Counted from the first letter of the stretch, positions 13,913 to 25,424 are shown. The stretch: 64,000 nucleotides of DNA from Proteles cristata cristata (GCA_017311185.1 JAESUZ010001514.1:1302001-1366000), one strand, 5' to 3'. Numbers and translations: made by a program. Notes: a model not told the origin generated them from the letters alone.

Positions 13913-13939
13913 TAGGGCTTCTCTTTAGGGTTTAGATAC

Positions 13940-14038
13940 CTGGAGTCATATTCTGTGGCAGGAAACATTTTTCCTGGTCTTCAGATGAGGCTATAAACTC
14001 ACTCGATATGGCTGGATCCTTAGAAGGAGTTTCTTTAC
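13940..14038 (-). CDS. SH3TC2: SH3TC2 coding exon 2
   Basis: Acceptor AG at 14040-14039 is followed by 99 nt reading [20 protein letters not shown], then [13 protein letters not shown], with donor GTATCT from 13939. It is the weakest-conserved N-terminal exon but matches the human segment around KETPSKDP and EKCFLPQN, and phase and length (c.53-151) are exact. It encodes a polar linker between the myristoylated tip and the first folded part. A roughly 139-bp (A/T)-only tract begins 27 nt inside the following intron, unusually close to the donor. Confidence 0.92.
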
Positions 14039-15537
14039 CTGGAAGGGATCGAATATAACATCATGTGTGTGAGCATAAGCAAGTTATGAGCATGGACTGT
14101 AAGTCTTTGTCGAGTGACAATTTTTTCCCCAGGGCTGGTGGCCTGGAAGAATTCTCACTGTTTTCACCATTGTCTTATAATTATTTAGTACTCACCTGTT
14201 ATCAAAGCCCTGTCACACATGCCATCTCAATCTTGCAGTACCCTGAAGACCCCTGTTTTATTCAAAGTAAATAAATAAAACAGATTCCTGCCCACGGGTC
14301 AGACTGGGTCCCATGGCTGAGTATACTGATGTATGTAGAGCCTACAAGGTCATTACAGATCTGACTGCAGCAAGGTTTAAGGTCAATGGGTGGATAACAG
14401 AAACTCTAGAGCAGTGTAAGGCAGAGTTGTATCATTAGGAGGATGGCTAACGCATGCATGGTTGAAATGGACCTGAAATGTCTGATGGTCCCCAGGCTGT
14501 CTGCTACTAGACTCATGTACGAGATCTCCAAAATGCTCCTGTCTTTGCAGCCATAGAATTGGAGTGAAAAGGAGAAGAAAGAAGATCATGGCATAGGCTA
14601 GGGTTAGGGGAGGAGGCTATTTTGATGACAGAGTTGAAAAGAGAAGAGAGTAGAGCTATAAAGCAATGGATATAAAAGAATAGAAGGAAATTTCACAAGT
14701 ATCACTATGAAATGTGGGTCTCCTTCATGGTCTCCCCCAAATACAAGAGAACTCATTAACACATTACTTTTGAGCTTACTCTGTTCCTTTGATCATGAAA
14801 CTGCTTGTGGACTATACCATGGGATCAGAATGTTATCAGCACAACCTCCTCCTGGAAAGAGGGATGAGGAATCTTGGCTCAACCACTATTTGTGAGTCCC
14901 TCACTTAATTCTCCCAGTTTCTTCAGCTGTAAAATTGTGCTAGGTCAGACGCAAGCCGACCCACCAGTTTCCCATTCTGGACCCGTTCTTCTACTGATAC
15001 AGCCCAAGAGGGATAAGGGACCAGCAATTACACGCCATCCACTCACTGTTGATTAGTACCGAACCCAGATCCTCCCATTGATGTCAGGAGTCATTGCCTC
15101 GACTCCATGCCTTTGCAGTGAGATTTTGAGACCCAAGTGGAGGACCTTCCATTTCTTCATAGCAGGAGCAGTTAGCGCATTTGGGGGTGATGCATAGGGA
15201 GAATGGAATGGATTTGGGTTTGAATAGGCAGAAGGAGGGGTTCACCAGATCACAGCTCCTCATCCAGTCCATCCTGTTAGACCTTCAGTGCTGAAAGCAG
15301 CTTAGCTGGAAGGCTGGCAGTAATGAGCTATAGTTGAGCAGGATCATTTTGTAGCTCTGCCCCCAGGAACTAAAGGTAAGTATAGCAAAAAGCCACTGGC
15401 TTGGAAATCATGAAATAAGAAGTTGAACACAAATCAGATTCTCCCACACATTAGTTAATGACCTTGGGCAAGACATGCCATCCATCCATTTTCTGAGGTT
15501 TCACTTTCCCACTCATAAAAGACAGACTGATCTAAGT

Positions 15538-15935
15538 TAGAGTTTCTCAACTCTGACTGCCTACCTGAATCACTCACATTGCTTTTTAAAAATAGCAGTG
15601 CCTTGGGGCACCTGGGTGGCTTAGTCGGTTAAGCGTCCGACTTTCTCTTAGGTCATGATCTCACGGACCATGGGTTCGAGCCCCGCATCGGGCTCTGTGC
15701 TGACTGCCAGCTCAGAGCCTGGAGCCTGTTTCAGAGTCTGTGTCTCCCTCTCTCTCTGACCCTCCCCTGTTCATGCTGTCTATCTCTCTCCTAGAAATAA
15801 AAAAAAAAAAAAAAATAGCAGTGCCTCGGCCACATCTCCCAGAGATGCTGAATTACGTGTTTCATAGTGCAGCCCAGCCACAGAAATTCTTGTAAGTTCT
15901 CCAAATGATTCTAATTTGTCCCAGTGTTGGGAATC
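15538..15935 (+). mobile_element. MER5A-like element interrupted by a SINE
   Basis: Begins AGAGTTTCTCAACTCTGACT, resumes after the SINE with CTCGGCCACATCTCCCAGAG and ends near CCAAATGATTCTAATTTG. Confidence 0.6.
15605..15815 (+). mobile_element. Felid tRNA-Lys SINE (SINEC_Fc type)
   Basis: A full-length copy: tRNA-related head with A and B boxes (GGTTCGAGCCCC), CT-rich stretch and A tail. The target-site duplication AAAATAGCAGTGCCT flanks it. It lies inside a MER5A-like relic in SH3TC2 intron 1 and points antisense to the gene. This family marks the host as a feliform carnivore. Confidence 0.93.
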
Positions 15936-16544
15936 ATACATCTAGATCTGGTGCTGTAATGTGTGTATGAATTACTTGGGGATATTGATACAATTTAGAT
16001 TCTGCCTCCATAGGTTGAAAGCCTAAGCTTCTGTCTGTCTAATGTGCTCTCACGTGGAGCTCCTGGGGGTCCTAGGATACTACTTGGAGCGGCGGCCTGC
16101 TTCCCTACTCTGAGACAATTTGAAAACTGATAGAATAGAGGCCAGAGGCCATGACAAACCCACAAGCATCTTTTTTTTCTTCTTTTTTGTGACTCTTCTC
16201 TTTCCTTTTCCTCCCTTCCTACCCCCGGCACAGAATTTTTAAAGTTCAAATTTGAATTCCTTGACATCATTTAGAAACTGGGATATTCTACACTGCCTAG
16301 ATGCTCGGCTTGGCTTTGAAGCCTGGAAGATTCTCAGGTGGCAGAAGTCAGCTGGAGCCAAGTGGTGACCGCCCCTCTATGGCAATTTGTTGTTTTCTGG
16401 CCACCACACTGTCAATGTTACTCATTTACATCTGGCTCCAGCAAGCTGTGAGAGTATATCCTTATTGTAAGACTGCATGAATAGGAACAACAGCCTAAGG
16501 ATGATGAGTGTCCATGAGGTACGCCCATCTCGAAGGAGGATGTT

Positions 16545-17125
16545 CATGGCCACCATTTTGCATTTCTATCAGCAATGTGAGAGAGTTCCAGTTGCTCCAT
16601 GCCCTCACTAACACTTGATATTATCATTCTTTTTAATTTTAGCCATTCCACAGGTGTGCAATGTTACCGCATTGTTTCAATTTACACTTCCTTAATAACT
16701 AATGATGGTGAACATTTTGTTAATTTTTTTATGTTTATTTATTTTTGAGACAGAAAGTCACAGAACACAAGTGGGGAAGGGGCAGAGAGAGAGGTAGAGA
16801 GTATCTCAAGCAGGCTCCAGGTTCTGAGCCATTAGCACAGACCCCAATGCAGGGCTCGAACCCACAAACTGGGAGATCATGACCTGAGCCAAAGTCAGAC
16901 ACTTAACTGACTGAGCCACCCAGGCTCCCCTGATGTTGAACATTTTTTATGTGCTTATCTTCCATCCATATTTTCTGAATGAAAGTGTCTTTATAAACTT
17001 TTTGCTTCATTTAATTGGGTTATTTACCTTCTCATGACTGAGTTATAAGAAGATTTTATGTTCTAGATGCAAGTATCAGATATGTGGTTTTCATATATTA
17101 TCTTCGAGTCTGCAGCTTCGTCTTC
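16545..17125 (-). mobile_element. L1 ORF2 3' fragment, split by a SINE
   Basis: Antisense L1 signals include CACAGGTGTGCAATGTTACC, AACTAATGATGGTGAACATT and, after the SINE, GAACATTTTTTATGTGC. The fragment is heavily decayed and sits in SH3TC2 intron 1. Confidence 0.6.
16721..16930 (-). mobile_element. Felid tRNA-Lys SINE
   Basis: Complete older copy inserted in an L1 fragment; flanks GATGGTGAACATTTT and GATGTTGAACATTTT are the target duplication. Confidence 0.9.
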
Positions 17126-18059
17126 ACTTTCTTGTTAGGTTTATTGGGGTGGTGGGGAGCAAAACTATTAGCAAAGAGATCAGCAGGAAAAGGGTAAATG
17201 AGCTTTGCATACACATGAGAGAGCAGAAACCAGCCTGTACACACCAGAGCGGTCAGTGATCATGGGACTAAAATTGACAAATATGGTAAAGTCAGGAGAG
17301 GGAGAGAAATGTAGATTAGAGACAGCAAGCAATAGGGAGCCATGAAGTATTCTTGAGCATGGGGATGGCAAAATAAAAATAGAAATTTTACCTACCACAA
17401 GAAGGACAGGAAGAAGAAACGACAAAAGGGGGGGAGGGGATGCCAGCTAAAAAGCTGAATTGCAATATGGGGGTATAAAGCATGAGACTGTGGACTGTGG
17501 TCTTGGAAAACGAGAAGCGAGAGAGCATAGTGAGTAATGTGGTATTTTAAAGTAAGAAAATAGAAAGCATTTTGACGAATTGAATATGAAGGGTAAAAAT
17601 CAGGAAAAAACAATAATTGTAGAAAATAAATAGGGGGATAAGAGATCATTTAGCGCTACTCATCATTTTACTGTGGAGAAACTCAGGCCCAAAGAGGAGT
17701 AGTGATTTTACCAAGGTCACATAGCAAGTTAGCAGCAGAGTCAGAAGCCATCCAGATCATTTGGGGGGGAGGGGGGCAGAACTCACTACCACCACTACAT
17801 TAACCCGACCTCAGAACTCAGGGCTCTGAAGTTTCTAATCTGGTTTCACTTCCAGAAACTTGCTGGACAAAAGCACTTGCTCTTATTTCTTCCTTCCCGT
17901 CTCCCCGTGCTCCTAACCACCACCCCAACTTTAAGAAGTAAGTATTGCCTTTCAGGCTTCTCCCCCACCCCCCAGCTACACATCTTTTTCTTCTTTGACC
18001 TGACAGTCATACCACCAGCAGTGTTTATGGTGTAAATCTACACTGTCTTTGTTGGGGGC

Positions 18060-18370
18060 AAAAATCAAATTAGAACTACAGCTACATCAATCTGCATGGA
18101 CATATCTCCAATCATAATGTTGAAGAAGAGGGAAGAAAGAAGTTGCATGACGCTATCATTTTGTTTAAGTATCAAAATCTGCAGGAAAAATTCTTTGCAA
18201 TGATTAGGAGTACATGAACATGTAATAAAAGCACAAAACCAGTGAATTCATGGAAGTGATTAACTTCGGGGAGAGAGAGATGGAGGGAAATGAGACAGAG
18301 GAGAACTACCAGGAGACACTACTTGTATCTGCAACATTTTTTTTTAAGTAAAAGAATGAAATAAAGATAT
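18060..18370 (+). mobile_element. Probable old L1 3' fragment
   Basis: CATTTTGTTTAAGTATCAAA and the following G/A-rich run resemble old L1 3' UTR debris. Assignment is weak. Confidence 0.35.
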
Positions 18371-19654
18371 TTGGAGGCTGGTATGGTATAATGTTGAAAT
18401 GTGCTAAAGCTAGATGTTTGGTTTATTGTTCTGATTTTCTCTATTATGAGTAAGTTCAAAATGCGTTTCTAAAGTTCAAATATGAAGCATCATTTACTAT
18501 TGTCAGCCTTCTCCCTCAATTCCCTATTATTATACTCATGATTCACATCTACCAAAAATGTTGAAAGTTAAGAACACCAATGATCAGTGTAGGAAAAAGT
18601 TCTCTCTCACATCCTCCGTTTAAGAGTGTAAGTCTGCCAGATTTCTTAAGGACTGTGTTGAAGATGAGGGGGCAGTGCTAGAAGCTTTTCGATTAATGAA
18701 CTTTGACCTGACTTGCTCCATGATCCTAGGGGAGCAACTATAATTTATTAAACAGTGGCAAGAATATCCAAGGGCCCAGGAAGTCAGACATGATGGCAAT
18801 TGACCAGAACCAGCACCTCTCACCATGTGCAATCGGGAAATTTATGTGAGTAAATGAGAGACATCACAGGGAACAGATGCTTCGGGCAGAGTCCATGTGT
18901 GAGAATACAGCTCACCTGGGATTGCCAGAGCCAACATTCATCACTGTGTGACACCCCAGCAAACTAGTGAGGCATCTGTCCGGGGCTCAGTGCTACCAAG
19001 AGCCTTCTCCTTTCCTGCCTCCCTTACCCCTGAGGACTGTTGGCCCTTGCTATTTACACCTCCTTAAACAGCTGTAATGGCGGAAACAGCCAGAAACAAG
19101 GGCACAATAGAGCCAGGAATTAGGGACAAGGGTTGTGGGAATAGTCTTCACTTGTGAATGAGAAAATAGGCCGTAGTTACTGAGGGATTATCAGAATCCA
19201 GCCTCTGCACTAAACCCATGAGATGAGTTCCTGATTTAATACTCACCCAAAATACCATGTGATAGATAGTACCATTAGATCCAGTTTACAGACAGGAAAC
19301 TAAAGTTTGAAGAATATAAGAGACTTGCCCAAAGTCACAGAACTACAGTTGCTCCAGGATATGTGGCATTCTCTATTCCATTTCTCTAGGATAAATGCGG
19401 GGGGAGGCTAAAAGGGGATGTTTATATCTACAGTCCTCAGACTTATAACACCCGTATCCTCCTCGGGAAAGTCCCTGACAAGCACAGAAAATGGCATGAA
19501 GACCCTCAATAAAGTAAACAGCAGGTTGACTCTTGGTGAAAGAGTGCAAGCAGGATCCCAACCACTTATCGATGCTCCAAATCAGGTGAAACAATAAAAT
19601 AATGGCCCGTAATGTCATAAGGATTCTGAGGATGCTTTCTTCAGTGTCAGTTGA

Positions 19655-19704
19655 TTGGTTGGTTGGTTGGTTGGTTGGTTGGTTGGTTGGTTGGTTGGTT
19701 GGTT
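19655..19704. repeat. (TTGG)n microsatellite
   Basis: About 12 uninterrupted TTGG units in SH3TC2 intron 1. The repetitive GWLV and NQPT open frames here are artefacts of the repeat. Confidence 0.98.
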
Positions 19705-19935
19705 TCGAGCCACAGAACACTTGGACCTGAAATCTTGGGCTAAGGACAGGGTGTCAGACAGAGCTGAGCTGCTCCAGCTGAAGTTGAGGGTCGGAGAGCA
19801 GAGCAGAGCTCCCAAGGGCCCCTTTGCAGGCCAAGCCTACAACACCTCATCTCAGAGATGAGCAAACAAAGGCCTTGAGACAGAGCTTGACATGTTAGTG
19901 TCATAGAAATGTAATTAACATGTGCTTAATTTCTT

Positions 19936-20169
19936 TCTTTTTTTTTTTAAAAAAACATTTTTTTAAATGTTTTATTTATTTCTAGGAGAGAGAGAGAGAG
20001 AGACAGCGTGAGCAGGGGAGGGTCAGAGAGAGAGGGAGTCACAGACTGAAACAGGCTCCAGGCTCTGAGCTGGCAGTCAGCACAGAGCCCGCGGGGCTCG
20101 AACCCCACCGCGAGATCATGACCTAAGCCAAAGTCGGACGCTTAACCAACTAAGCCACCCAGGCGCCCC
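19936..20169 (-). mobile_element. Felid tRNA-Lys SINE
   Basis: Little-diverged copy with target duplication ACATGTGCTTAATTTCTT on both sides, in SH3TC2 intron 1. Confidence 0.93.
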
Positions 20170-20848
20170 AACATGTGCTTAATTTCTTGTGCTTAATTAA
20201 CGGTGCACCAGGTCATTTTAGGTGTTTCCCATGTAGACTCAATCCCTACCACAGCTCTATGGGGAATGCATCATTATATCATAAATCTATAGATAAGGAA
20301 ACTGAAATTGAGGGGTTAAATAAGTTGCTAAGGCAAGTCAAAGAACCAAGATCAACCCCAGATGCTATGTCCTCAAAGACCAGCCTCCCCAGTTGAAGGT
20401 AGGCTGAATCAGATCATCATCACCGGTTTACGGGCCAGGGATCCTTCATGTGCCCCCACACTCCATCTACTGTCTGCTCCCATGGGGTACAATGGACTTA
20501 GAAAAAGGGTCTGGACAGTTTATAAACCTTAGAAGTCTGGAGAAACAAAATATTTCCACAGCTAAAGATAATGTCTTTTGTGCTAAGGGCATCATGTGGG
20601 GATTTGTTTGCCTTGGCTAGGGGTCCTCCTGGGCTCCCTTTCAAGGACTCATGTGATACTTCTGGAAGACCTGGAATCCTAACAAGGGTTTGGAATGATT
20701 CCTCAGCATGGCACTCCCTTATCTCCCACGTGAGTCCTCCCTGACTCTGCCATCTTCCCTCAGAGCTGCCACACATCCTGACAAACACCGTACTCGAGAT
20801 GGCAGGGCCCCACCTTGGTCTTGCTCTGAAAAGAAGCAAGAAGCTGGC

Positions 20849-20959
20849 ATTAGGTGACTTAGCCACCCTGATTGTCTGGGATTGTCCTGGTTTTAGCACT
20901 GACTGCATCCTGAGAATGCCCGTGGACCCAGGCAAACTGGAATGGCCAGTCACCTAATG
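20849..20959 (-). ncRNA. MIR584: MIR584-position hairpin in SH3TC2 intron 1 (MER81-like palindrome)
   Basis: A 111-bp near-palindrome has perfect 12-bp ends (CATTAGGTGACT and AGTCACCTAATG) about 765 bp inside intron 1. On the gene strand the 5' arm reads GGCCATTCCAGTTTGCCTGG. Human mir-584, which lies in SH3TC2 intron 1 about as far from exon 1, has GCCATTATGGTTTGCCTGG at the same place. The RNA folds into a long imperfect stem. From memory, human mir-584 derives from a MER81 hAT element, and the palindrome fits that. The human seed UAUGGUU is not preserved, so processing or targeting may differ. Orthology of the element is likely; a functional miRNA is uncertain. Confidence 0.65.
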
Positions 20960-21040
20960 TCAAGTCTCAGATGACTTGACAATTTCTCAGGGCAACAACT
21001 CTCTGTGGCCTCAAGTTGACAAAAAAAAAAAAAAAAATCA

Positions 21041-21245
21041 GGGGCGCCCAGGTGACTTGGTTGGTTAAGCATATGATTCTTGATTTCTGTTCAGACCATG
21101 AACTTGAGTTTGTGAATTCGAGCCCTACATCGGCCTCTGCCATGACAATGAGGTGCCTGCTTTTCCAAGCAAGAATTCCTCTCGCTCTCTCTCTGCCCCT
21201 CTCCCACATCTCTCTCTCTCTCAAAGTAAATAAATAAACTTTAAA
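21041..21245 (+). mobile_element. Felid tRNA-Lys SINE, diverged
   Basis: The head reads GGGGCGCCCAGGTGACTTGG and the B box is altered. It lies about 480 bp from the exon 1 donor. Flanks are A-rich, so the duplication is unclear. Confidence 0.87.
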
Positions 21246-21723
21246 AAAATCACACCATGATAGGTAGGGGGAAGGAAATTGCCTGTTTTTCTCCAGTAAC
21301 AGCAACCCTGAAGAAAATAGGGTTGCGTGACCAAGGCCAGATTTATGACCACGCATGGGCCCCCGAGGCTCACTGCCTGAGGTTTCTTCCTGACCCAGGG
21401 AATCCTGGGAAGAAAGGACGGAAGGGGTTGGTCATACCCTGCAAGCAGCAGCCAGGAGCAACACTGGCTCCCCACAGAGTGAGCTCAAAGCCTCTCTCTC
21501 CAGGAATAGTAGAAGCTCCCTGGGGTCAACCCCCTTCTCGCAAAGCCAGAACGACAAATACGGAATGAGGGACGGGAGCAGAGGGAGCCGGAAAGCACAG
21601 CCCATGTCCCCATCTTTGGAAGAGCAGCTTCCTCAACCCAGCGGATCCCTGCGTCTTCACTACACCAACTGCCTCAGCCAAGCCACAGGCCAGTCCCCTC
21701 CCCCCCCAACCCAGGAGACTCAC

Positions 21724-21775
21724 CTGGGCCCCAGGACAGACTCGGCTCCCCGGGAATGCAGAAGCAGCCACCCAT
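21724..21775 (-). CDS. SH3TC2: SH3TC2 coding exon 1 (start codon, N-myristoylation signal)
   Basis: The start codon is at 21775-21773. The 52 coding nt read MGGCFCIPGEPSLSWGP plus the first base of a glycine codon, then a strong donor GTGAGT at 21723-21718. Human SH3TC2 begins MGGCFCIP. Gly2 is the myristoylation site and the nearby cysteines are possible palmitoylation sites, which together target the protein to endosomal membrane. The start is supported by this conserved N-terminus and by the 52-nt exon length. Residues 9-15 differ from human, a variable linker. A decayed paralogue of this exon lies at 48158-48211. Confidence 0.93.
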
Positions 21776-22480
21776 GTGTGCATCATCCTCCCCAGGCCAA
21801 GGCCTCTGGGAACACCAGGCAGAGGAGCTGGGAGGGGACGGCCTCCCAATGGTGTCCCTCCTCCCGCCTCCTCCCTGGCACACGAAGGACCAAACCCAGC
21901 CTCAATGCACAATGCACCCTTTGATATCCAGCTGCAGGGGGAGGCCCAGGGAGGCTGGGAGGGGCAGCCCAGCCCTCAGCACCCATAGTCCTCTCTCTGT
22001 CAGGCCTCCAGCTGGGGAGCAGAGCTCCTCCCTGCCGCTCCGCAGACTGCTCCGTGCCTAGCAGGCTGTGGCACATTCCTCACATTCTAGGATTGAGATA
22101 CACAGCTCGGTTCCTGTGGGGGTGGCCAGGGCGGGGGAGGAGGGCAGAGAGCATCCCAGGAATCAAGGAACCAAGTTCTGGTTTGCCCCCTGACTGACTC
22201 GGCCCTCCCTGACTTGCCTGCCAATGAGAAAGTGAGCCCCTGCCTGCCTCTCCCTGCAAACACCTCCCTGAGCTATCTGGGTGACACGGGAGCTGTGGGC
22301 ACAGCATCTCACCCCAGCCCTGGGTGGCATCAGTGAGCCAACCCCGGCACGGGCGCGTGTGCAGAGCCCCAGCCCCTGCTCCTGAAGTTTGGGTCAGGAG
22401 GAATCTGGGAAATCCGCCCGCTAAAGCCCAGCGTCTTACACACGAGAGGCCAGAGGACCAGGTATGGCAAGGTTTCAGGG
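21776..22480 (-). promoter_or_regulatory. SH3TC2: SH3TC2 5' UTR and proximal promoter region
   Basis: The GC-rich stretch directly upstream of the exon 1 start codon must contain the 5' UTR and promoter of the usual transcript. I see a GC-box-like run at about 22126-22140 (AGGGCGGGGGAGG on the plus strand) and a CAGCTG E-box near 21930, but no convincing TATA box at a plausible distance. The exact start site cannot be read from sequence. Positions 21901-22460 recur nearly unchanged at 48312-48896. Confidence 0.6.
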
Positions 22481-22685
22481 ATGCACTCAAACCTGGTCAC
22501 ACCAGACCAGCCTCCTTTCTACTGCGGACAAAGCAGAGCTTTGCAGTTGATACAATACAGAAAATTTTCCATGACATCTTCCCAAGGAGGCAGAAAAAGA
22601 TATGGTTGAATGTCAACAAGATCGGACAGAAGCACGACTGACCTAACAACCAAGCCCAAGGATCACTGATTACTTATTATTTTCT

Positions 22686-22905
22686 TTTTTTTTTTTTAAA
22701 TGTTTTATTTTTATTTCTAGGAGAGAGAGAGAGACAGCGTGAACAGGGGAGGGTCAGAGAGAGAGGGAGTCACAGACTGAAACAGGCTCCAGGCTCTGAG
22801 CTGGCAGTCAGCACAGAGCCCGACGCGGGCTCGAATCCACGAACCGCGAGATCATGACCTAAGCGAAAGTCGGACGCTTAACCGACTAAGCCACCCAGGC
22901 GCCCC
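22686..22905 (-). mobile_element. Felid tRNA-Lys SINE
   Basis: Young copy with target duplication ACTTATTATTTTCTT. It lies inside the proximal duplicate just upstream of the SH3TC2 promoter core and is absent from the distal duplicate, which dates it after the duplication. Confidence 0.93.
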
Positions 22906-23880
22906 ACTTATTATTTTCTTAATGCCTCGAACAAAGTTCAGTGGGGAGTGAGCATAAGAGGGAGGAGGTGCGGCCGAGAGGAGGCAGAGTCCTAGCCTCT
23001 GGCGCGCAGGCTACGGGCGGGCTGAACCAGATGTCCGTCCCACAAGCATGTCAAGGAGGGATGTGGCCTGGCCCTGTTTATATTCTGGAAGGGGCACTGC
23101 AGTGACAGTGAGCAGGCTAGCCCAGGGGTCAGCCTCACCGGTGTGGTCACGGGTCTCTACCACACACAACAGCTGAGACCCAGGTGGCAGGGTCGGGCTT
23201 CTGTTTCAATGCTGACTCACCTTGACTCACAGTCAGTAGCTGTTTGCCGCGGGCCAGCCACTCACCATACATTACTTCATTCAAATCCCGTAACAGCCCG
23301 CAATGTAAGCCCTACAGCTCTATTCTGTACCTTCAGAAACTCATAAAGAGGGGTGGGTAACTTGTCCACAGCCTTACCATCTATGAATGTCAAGTTCAGG
23401 ACCAGAGCCAGATCAAATTGATTCCACAGCTAAAGAGCTTCATTTTTCCAGTATACGAGCTCCTTCCACGACTAGAGTGAAAAAATAATTAGATGATCTG
23501 ATAGTGAACCCTCAGAGCTCGCTGACTACTATAAAAGGGCAAGAGAAGATGGCTGGCGTGGGGGCAGGGAGGTCAGAGGGACAGGGTCTCTCTGATCACA
23601 GTGCTACCATAGGGTACAGTTTCTCTGTGCCATCTGTCTAAAGTGTGCATTTCCCATAATGTCCCATGCCTTTGCCTTCATCAAAGCAGAGTTTTGGGGA
23701 TTCAGCAGTGTTTTACTGTTTAGCAGCATTTTCTTGGGCCTGATAGAAAAGAGCAAGAGTTTCTTTAGAAAGTTGTCACTTAAACTTTGGGAGGTACATG
23801 AGAATCAGACAGTGAAGGGAAACCATGGTTGAACTTAAACATGAAGACAAATGCTCTGACTTACCATTTATTTTTCTAAT

Positions 23881-24079
23881 TGTTTTAACCTTTATTCATT
23901 TTTGAGAGACAGAGCATGAGTGAGGGAGGAGCAGAGAGAGGAGACACAGAATCTGAAGCAAGCTCCAGGCTCTGAGCTGTCTGCACAGGGCCCGATGCAG
24001 GCCTCGAACTCATGAGCCATGAGATCATTACCTGAGCCGAAGTCGGACGCTTAACCGACTGAGCCACCCAGGCGCCCCC
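23881..24079 (-). mobile_element. Felid tRNA-Lys SINE
   Basis: Complete copy; flanks GACTTACCATTT and GACTTGCCATTT are the target duplication. Confidence 0.92.
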
Positions 24080-24394
24080 AGACTTGCCATTTCTCCTTGA
24101 CTCGCCTACATGCCATTCTTACACAGGTGCAGCAACAGTGATTGAAAATGATAAACGACCAAGACCAACCAAAGGAAGCCCGTCTGTCCCAGATGACACC
24201 CTGTGGCTGTTAGCAGAGATGCAAGTTTTGGCACATCCATTCTGGAAAAAGTCATTGCTTCTCTTGAGATGCAAGACACTAGTGCTATTCTGCATATTGG
24301 TAACTCCAATGAATTAACCTGAACGAAGGGCTTTCCGGATAGAGAAAGCAGCATGTGCAAAGGCCCTGAGGCTGGGGCATGGGTGGCAAGTGAA

Positions 24395-24720
24395 AGGAAA
24401 AGTAGGTGTGCTTGGAGTCCATGAGGCAGGGCATAGAGATGAGGTTAGAGAAAGCAGCTGGAGGCCAAACTGCATAGGACCTTGAAGGCCATGGAAAGAC
24501 TTAAGCTTCTCCTGTGAGGGAGGTGGGAGACAATAGAGGATACTAAGTCAAGGAGTCTCATGATGGACTTAGGCTTTTAAAGGCTCACCCTGGCTGCTCC
24601 TTGAGAAACAGGCTAGAGCTGGGATTCCAGGTACACGGCAATTGTAACATCCAAGATAGAGAAAACAATGGCTTGAGCCAGAGTGACAGCAGTGGAGACG
24701 GTAAGAGGAGCTTAGGTATT
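24395..24720 (-). mobile_element. L2 ORF2 relic, antisense
   Basis: CATAGGACCTTGAAGGCCAT, TTTTAAAGGCTCACCCTGGC and GACAGCAGTGGAGACGGTAA are familiar antisense L2 ORF2 landmarks. Confidence 0.6.
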
Positions 24721-24969
24721 AGACATGTATTTCTGAATGATGAGTATATTCACCGAGGATCCCCAGAGAAGCAGAATCAATAAGGTATAAATATATCTGT
24801 GGTGCAAGAAAGGGCACTGCCCATTGAAGAGGCCCCTGTGAGGCTCTAGGCAATGAGGGATAGGGTGCCATGTTCTTCTAGTGTGGGGCCAGATGTTCTG
24901 ATTTGTCATGGAAACCGGACATCAAGATTTTCATGTGAAGTTCCCAAACTTTTTAATGGTCACAAACTA

Positions 24970-25066
24970 GGCTCACTGCACCAGCCCATATACTAAAATT
25001 GGAAGGCTACAGACATCAGCATGGCCCCTGTGCAAGGATGACACGCCAAATTGTGTGTTTTGAGTC
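24970..25066 (+). pseudogene. U6 snRNA pseudogene
   Basis: The stretch CATATACTAAAATTGGAA near 24987 and the following AGCATGGCCCCTGTGCAAGG with GATGACACGC are diagnostic of U6 snRNA. The 5' stem-loop is degraded and the 3' end (AAATTGTGTGTTTTGAGTC) has lost the terminal T run. There is no proximal promoter that I recognise. It is a dispersed retro-pseudogene, not a functional spliceosomal gene. Confidence 0.85.
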
Positions 25067-25424
25067 TTGCACGGGATGGGTGAATCATTACGTTGTTCAC
25101 TGGAAACAAACATAATGCTGGAAGTATTTAAAAATTAATGTTCACAGCCCAAGTCAGAAAATCTTCCAAAGCACTGTATAGGCCGGTACTTCAGAGCAGA
25201 CGAACATGGCCACAAGCCAAGTGCATCCAGAAATGCTGGGATTTGCCAGCAAACCTCTGGAAGCAATGAGCAATTCTTTCTGCAGGTTTCAGAGGGGCAG
25301 AGGCATGCAGGCCCCTCGATTTGAGCCTTCCAGCCCCGTGAACGGTGAGAGAACATATTTATGTAGCTTTCAGCCACCAGTTTGGGCAGTTTGTTAGGAC
25401 AGCCTCCACTCCGATGTGCTGTGC

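Larger units (their letters stand above)
21724..22930 (-). repeat. Segmental duplication, proximal copy (SH3TC2 exon 1 plus promoter)
   Basis: This interval aligns with 48158-49130 in the same orientation. Similarity has three zones: exon 1 and 5' UTR (21724-21900) at roughly two-thirds identity, a core (21901-22460) with about 17 substitutions and three indel or replacement sites, then 22461-22930 back to about two-thirds identity. The outer zone is still alignable, for example GAGGCAGAAAAAGATATGG here against GAGACGGAAAAGCTATGGG there. A felid SINE at 22686-22905 lies inside this copy only, so it inserted after duplication. Percentages are by eye. Confidence 0.85.
22906..24970. other. Intergenic, no gene recognised
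   Basis: Apart from the SINE at 23881 and the L2 at 24395, it is unique sequence with possible MIR debris around 23200-23420. In human a divergent transcript (SH3TC2-DT) starts on this side of the promoter, but I see no exon structure that would identify one. Confidence 0.5.

Noticed and set aside
19373..19815. Frames with NQPT or GWLV repeats
   Set aside because: They are translations of the (TTGG)n microsatellite.
20498..20953. 151-codon minus-strand frame
   Set aside because: It overlaps the MIR584-position hairpin and has no homology or splice logic with SH3TC2.
21526..22490. Long overlapping frames on both strands around the SH3TC2 promoter
   Set aside because: GC-rich DNA with few stops. 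Only the 52-nt exon 1 is supported; the longer frames read through its donor or lie in the 5' UTR/promoter.
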